A stretch of 64,000 nucleotides of DNA from assembly GCA_034927345.1 (NCBI GenBank), contig JAYFQE010000003.1, positions 62,001 through 126,000 of the forward strand. Reading direction: 5' to 3'. Numbering within the stretch: the stretch's first letter is position 1; each line of letters begins with the position of its first letter. Position numbers and translations under genes: made by a program. The notes under the pieces are model-generated. The model saw only the letters and a program-made list of their open reading frames with translations, did no database searches and had not been told where the DNA came from. Shown in pieces: positions 61,225 to 64,000 of the stretch. This stretch comes from JAYFQE01 sp034927345 (lineage in GTDB: Bacteria; Bacillota; Clostridia; Saccharofermentanales; UBA5734).

Positions 61225-63159
61225 TTATGACAGCATCCGCTCACCGTCCGCTTCCAGAAGGCAGCCGTAAGGCGGCAGCAGAATGCGGCGGCCGGTCAGT
61301 TCCAGCGTCTGCGGTTCGTTTTTACGGTTAATCGCCAAGAATACCGTATTCGGAGAAGCCATGTCCTGGCCGGCCCGACTGCGTTCTAAGGCCAGGCAAT
61401 CGCCGGCGGCCAGAATAAAACGGCAGTCGCCGGTGCGCAGGACAGGCCAGTCGCGGCGCCAGCGTCCCAATTGCCCGAACCATTCCTGCAGCGCCCTGTT
61501 TTCTTGGTTCCAGGGGAATGTCCGCCGGTTGAAGGGATCGCGATAACCTTCCATGCCGGTTTCGTCGCCATAATAGATCACCGGGCAGCCGGGATAAACC
61601 ATTTGAAACAAAACTGCCAGACGAAGCAGCGCTTCGCCGCGGCGGCGAGCTTCCAAGTCAAGAAAAATACAAGCCTGGGCTTCGCGGTTGCCGGGATCCG
61701 GCGCGCCGGCCAAGACTGTGATGGCGCGCGGGATATCGTGGCTGCTGATCAGATTGAAATTACTGGCAAAGCAAGCCGGCGGGTAATGCTCGCGCAAGGT
61801 TTCCAACATGATCTGCAGCCGTTCCGCCGGCAGCGTTCCGGCCAGCCAGCCAACCAGAGCCTGTTGAAATGGATAGCCCATGACATGGTCATGGGTGCGG
61901 CCAAATAAAAAATCCCGATAGCTGCCATAACTGATTTTATTGCTGGCGTCTTCCCAAACTTCACCCAGAAGAACCGCGTCAGGCTTTTCCTGCCGGATCG
62001 CCAGGCGCAAATCCCGCAGAAAGCTGTCCGGCAATTCATCGGATACATCGAGACGCCAGCCGGCAGCCCCCAGCCGCAGCCAACGGCGCGCAATGCCGTT
62101 GGTCCCGGCAATATAAGCGCGGTAAAGCAGATCCTGTTCATTGACACTCGGCAATTCCTGGAAACCCCACCAGGAGTCGTAATAAAGCTGGCCGCCCTTC
62201 GGATGGAAAACGTACCAGCTGCCATAAGGCGAGTCACCCTGCCCCAGAGCTTCCTGATATGCGCCGGTTTCCGGATAACGGCCGTATTTGTTGAAGTAAC
62301 GGCTGTCGGCGCCGGTATGGCTGAAAACACCGTCCAGTAAAATATGGATGCCCCGTTCCGCCGCTTCGCGGCAGAGTTCGACAAAATCGTTCTCATCGCC
62401 CAAAAGCGGATCGATCTGTTCATAGTCGCCGGTATCATAACGGTGATTGGAGCGAGCCTGGAAAACCGGATTCAAATAAATGACCGTAACGCCCAAATCC
62501 CGGATATAATCCAGTTTTTCCCGGATTCCGTTCAAGGAACCGCCGAAAAAATCACAGGCGATATAGCCGGTTTCCGGACGGCCGGCGATATCCACTTCTT
62601 CAGACCAGTCCTCGTGATAAATCCGTTCCGGCCGCTGCATATTCTGAAAGCGCGCCGGCGTAAAATCCTTGTCGCGCCGAAACCGATCGGGAAATATCTG
62701 GTAAATGACCGCCCCGGCCAGCCAATCCGGGGTTTGAAAACCCGGATCGTATAAGGTGATTTGCCAGGCGGCGGGAGCGTGCGGCTCGCCCGGCAGATAA
62801 CGCGGCCGATTGTTGCCGACCAGACCGCGGCCGTCCGATGTCTCGCGGTCCAGCGTGTAATAGAGCAGGCCGCCCGACGTTTCAATCTCAAACCAGTAAA
62901 AAAACAGGCCTGGCTCCATGGGGAGCCGTAAACTCACCTGATAGGAAAAACTGTCGCATTCCGTATTGCCGGTTTGAATTTGCAGCCGGTTCCGGCTGGT
63001 TTGAAAGGTATAGAGTCCATAGGCATACGATAAATAAATCCGGCGCACCTCGGTATTTTCCGGCCAAAGGCGAATAGCCAGACGGACGGTCGATCCGGCC
63101 GGCAGCGCGCCAAACGGCTCGCGGTAGTCGGTCAGCCGGCTGCTGTGCAAGAGTCGCAT
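61225..63159 (-). CDS. GH13 alpha-amylase family enzyme (neopullulanase/cyclomaltodextrinase-like)
   Basis: 644 aa, cytoplasmic (no signal peptide). An N-terminal beta domain (about 1-130) as in GH13 subfamily 20 is followed by the catalytic barrel: AVIYQIFPDRF, GVTVIYLNPVFQARSNHRYD (region I), GIHILLDGVFSHTG, GAAGWRLDVSDELP (nucleophile Asp), AVLLGEVWEDASN (acid Glu) and NLISSHDIPRAI. The last has S-H-D in place of the usual N-H-D. A C-terminal beta domain ends the protein. It probably degrades maltodextrins or cyclodextrins. It overlaps glgA by 28 nt, linking it to glycogen metabolism. GGAGG precedes the ATG. Confidence 0.93.
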   Translation of the reverse strand: MRLLHSSRLTDYREPFGALPAGSTVRLAIRLWPENTEVRRIYLSYAYGLYTFQTSRNRLQIQTGNTECDSFSYQVSLRLPMEPGLFFYWFEIETSGGLLYYTLDRETSDGRGLVGNNRPRYLPGEPHAPAAWQITLYDPGFQTPDWLAGAVIYQIFPDRFRRDKDFTPARFQNMQRPERIYHEDWSEEVDIAGRPETGYIACDFFGGSLNGIREKLDYIRDLGVTVIYLNPVFQARSNHRYDTGDYEQIDPLLGDENDFVELCREAAERGIHILLDGVFSHTGADSRYFNKYGRYPETGAYQEALGQGDSPYGSWYVFHPKGGQLYYDSWWGFQELPSVNEQDLLYRAYIAGTNGIARRWLRLGAAGWRLDVSDELPDSFLRDLRLAIRQEKPDAVLLGEVWEDASNKISYGSYRDFLFGRTHDHVMGYPFQQALVGWLAGTLPAERLQIMLETLREHYPPACFASNFNLISSHDIPRAITVLAGAPDPGNREAQACIFLDLEARRRGEALLRLAVLFQMVYPGCPVIYYGDETGMEGYRDPFNRRTFPWNQENRALQEWFGQLGRWRRDWPVLRTGDCRFILAAGDCLALERSRAGQDMASPNTVFLAINRKNEPQTLELTGRRILLPPYGCLLEADGERMLS

Positions 63160-64000
63160 GCATCCTCCGCAGGATCCGCAGCTGCGCTTTTCCCGGCCGC
63201 GTCATCAGCAGCGGGCAAATCCTGTCCCCCCGCAAGGCTTCGATAAAGTTCCAGATAAGACCGGGCAGTCCGATCCCAGGAATAATCGCCGGCCATCGCA
63301 TCCAGCACCAGATTGTTCCAGGCTTCCGGCATATGGCGGTAGACATCGCAGGCGTAACGGGTTGTAAATAAGAGTTCATGCGCGTTGACATTCATGAATG
63401 AAAAGCCATTGCCTGTTCCGGTATATTGGTTATACGGCCGGACGGTATCTTTCAGTCCGCCCGTCTCCCGAACCACCGGCAAGGCGCCATAACGCATGGC
63501 GATCATCTGGGACAGACCGCAGGGTTCAAATAAAGACGGCATCAGGAAAAGGTCGGCGCCGGCATACAGGCGGTGGGACAAGGCGCTGTCGAAAGTCAGA
63601 CAGGCTGCCATATCGCCCCGGTGCCGGCTGGCGGTATCGCGCAAAATTGTCTCGTACTCCGGCATGCCGGTACCCAAAATGGCAAACTGGATACTGCCGT
63701 CGAGCAGTTCATCCAGAATTCGCAGTAAAAGATCCAAACCTTTCTGATCAGCCAGCCGGGTGACCATGACAGCCAAAGGAATCGCGGGATCCCGGTCCAG
63801 CTGCAATTCGGCCTGCAGCGCCGCCTTACAAGCCGCTTTGCCCTGTTTCCAGGTCTTGATGTCATAACGGGCGGCGATCTGCGGATCCGACGCCGGATTA
63901 TATTCCGCGATATCCAGGCCGTTGAGCAAACCGACAACCTTATAGGCTTGCTGCCGCATCAGATCATGCAAGCCCTCGCCATAATATTCAGTCATCATTT
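63132..64000 (-). CDS. glgA: Glycogen synthase, C-terminal part
   Basis: ADP-glucose-dependent glycogen synthase (GT5); the 5' end lies outside the window. The visible part includes KVVGLLNGLDIAEYNPASDP (start of the C-terminal Rossmann domain), AVMVTRLADQKGLDLLLRIL, DLFLMPSLFEPCGLSQMIAM (E-x-G-L donor site) and LPVVRETGGLKDTVRPYN. About 30 further residues at the end are Ala/Asp-rich. The stop lies 28 nt inside the GH13 gene, so the two are co-transcribed. Confidence 0.93.
   Translation of the reverse strand, partial: MMTEYYGEGLHDLMRQQAYKVVGLLNGLDIAEYNPASDPQIAARYDIKTWKQGKAACKAALQAELQLDRDPAIPLAVMVTRLADQKGLDLLLRILDELLDGSIQFAILGTGMPEYETILRDTASRHRGDMAACLTFDSALSHRLYAGADLFLMPSLFEPCGLSQMIAMRYGALPVVRETGGLKDTVRPYNQYTGTGNGFSFMNVNAHELLFTTRYACDVYRHMPEAWNNLVLDAMAGDYSWDRTARSYLELYRSLAGGQDLPAADDAAGKSAAADPAEDACDSCTAAG

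Overview
This window looks like a chromosomal segment of a moderately GC-rich Bacillota bacterium of the class Clostridia. The evidence is a Gram-positive PolC-type replicative polymerase, SepF, a T-box leader in front of ileS, an IspH-ribosomal protein S1 fusion, HutP and PucR family regulators, HemZ, a type II pantothenate kinase and strong Shine-Dalgarno sequences. Most genes lie on the minus strand in long, tightly packed operons. A short plus-strand block sits at 14.1-17.3 kb, and a few single plus-strand genes lie elsewhere. I see no phage, insertion sequence or CRISPR array.

Layout, in the direction of minus-strand transcription. (1) 13.98-0 kb is a core-gene operon: rpsB, tsf, a terminator, pyrH, a 920-bp repeat-rich gap, frr with its own promoter, uppS, cdsA, dxr, rseP, ispG, polC and the first codons of priA. 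(2) 14.1-17.3 kb, plus strand: an unknown cysteine-containing protein, a PepV-like M20 dipeptidase and a double-GNAT acetyltransferase. (3) 25.7-17.4 kb: three genes that look like a biotin transcarboxylase (12S-like, 1.3S-like and 5S-like subunits), then an RpiR regulator, a HutP family protein, cmk, plsC and ispH-rpsA. (4) 29.3-25.7 kb: a site-2 protease homologue with an altered zinc motif, trpS, scpA and scpB. (5) 32.9-29.4 kb: ileS under an isoleucine T-box. (6) 41.4-32.9 kb: a catabolic cassette of PucR regulator, ABC sugar-type transporter, a putative glycoside hydrolase and a DUF917 protein. (7) 41.4-50.7 kb: rtcB, an esterase, a metallophosphoesterase, then hemZ, a DUF3810 protein, a HAD phosphatase, an acyltransferase-like membrane protein, coaW and a glycosyltransferase. 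(8) 57.9-50.8 kb: iorA, iorB, an ACT protein, a methionine gamma-lyase family protein, an HlyD-like membrane protein, a YggS homologue, and sepF from its own promoter. (9) 59.5-58.0 kb: a sodium:solute symporter. (10) 59.6-61.2 kb: tRNA-Leu(GAG) followed by an AT-richer island carrying a DUF6273 gene. (11) 64-61.2 kb: glgA (partial) and a GH13 enzyme.

Functionally the window covers translation (S2, EF-Ts, RRF, S1, IleRS, TrpRS), both ends of the MEP isoprenoid pathway (dxr, ispG, ispH) with undecaprenyl-PP synthesis, phospholipid synthesis (cdsA, plsC), nucleotide metabolism (pyrH, cmk), chromosome segregation (scpAB) and cell division (sepF). On these sits an anaerobic amino-acid/organic-acid fermentation layer: indolepyruvate:ferredoxin oxidoreductase, the presumed transcarboxylase and a gamma-lyase family enzyme.

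The least ordinary sequence is the 0.9-kb gap between pyrH and frr. It holds a degenerate 36-bp tandem array, a 245-bp direct duplication and four large nested palindromes inside an essential operon. Other points are a terminator immediately ahead of pyrH, the decarboxylase-like triad with no membrane or biotin-carboxylase subunit, an HExxN zinc-site change in a site-2 protease homologue, and the PucR/DUF917/glycoside-hydrolase cassette with a perfect palindrome upstream of its promoter. All function calls rest on reading motifs and gene order; no database search was run.
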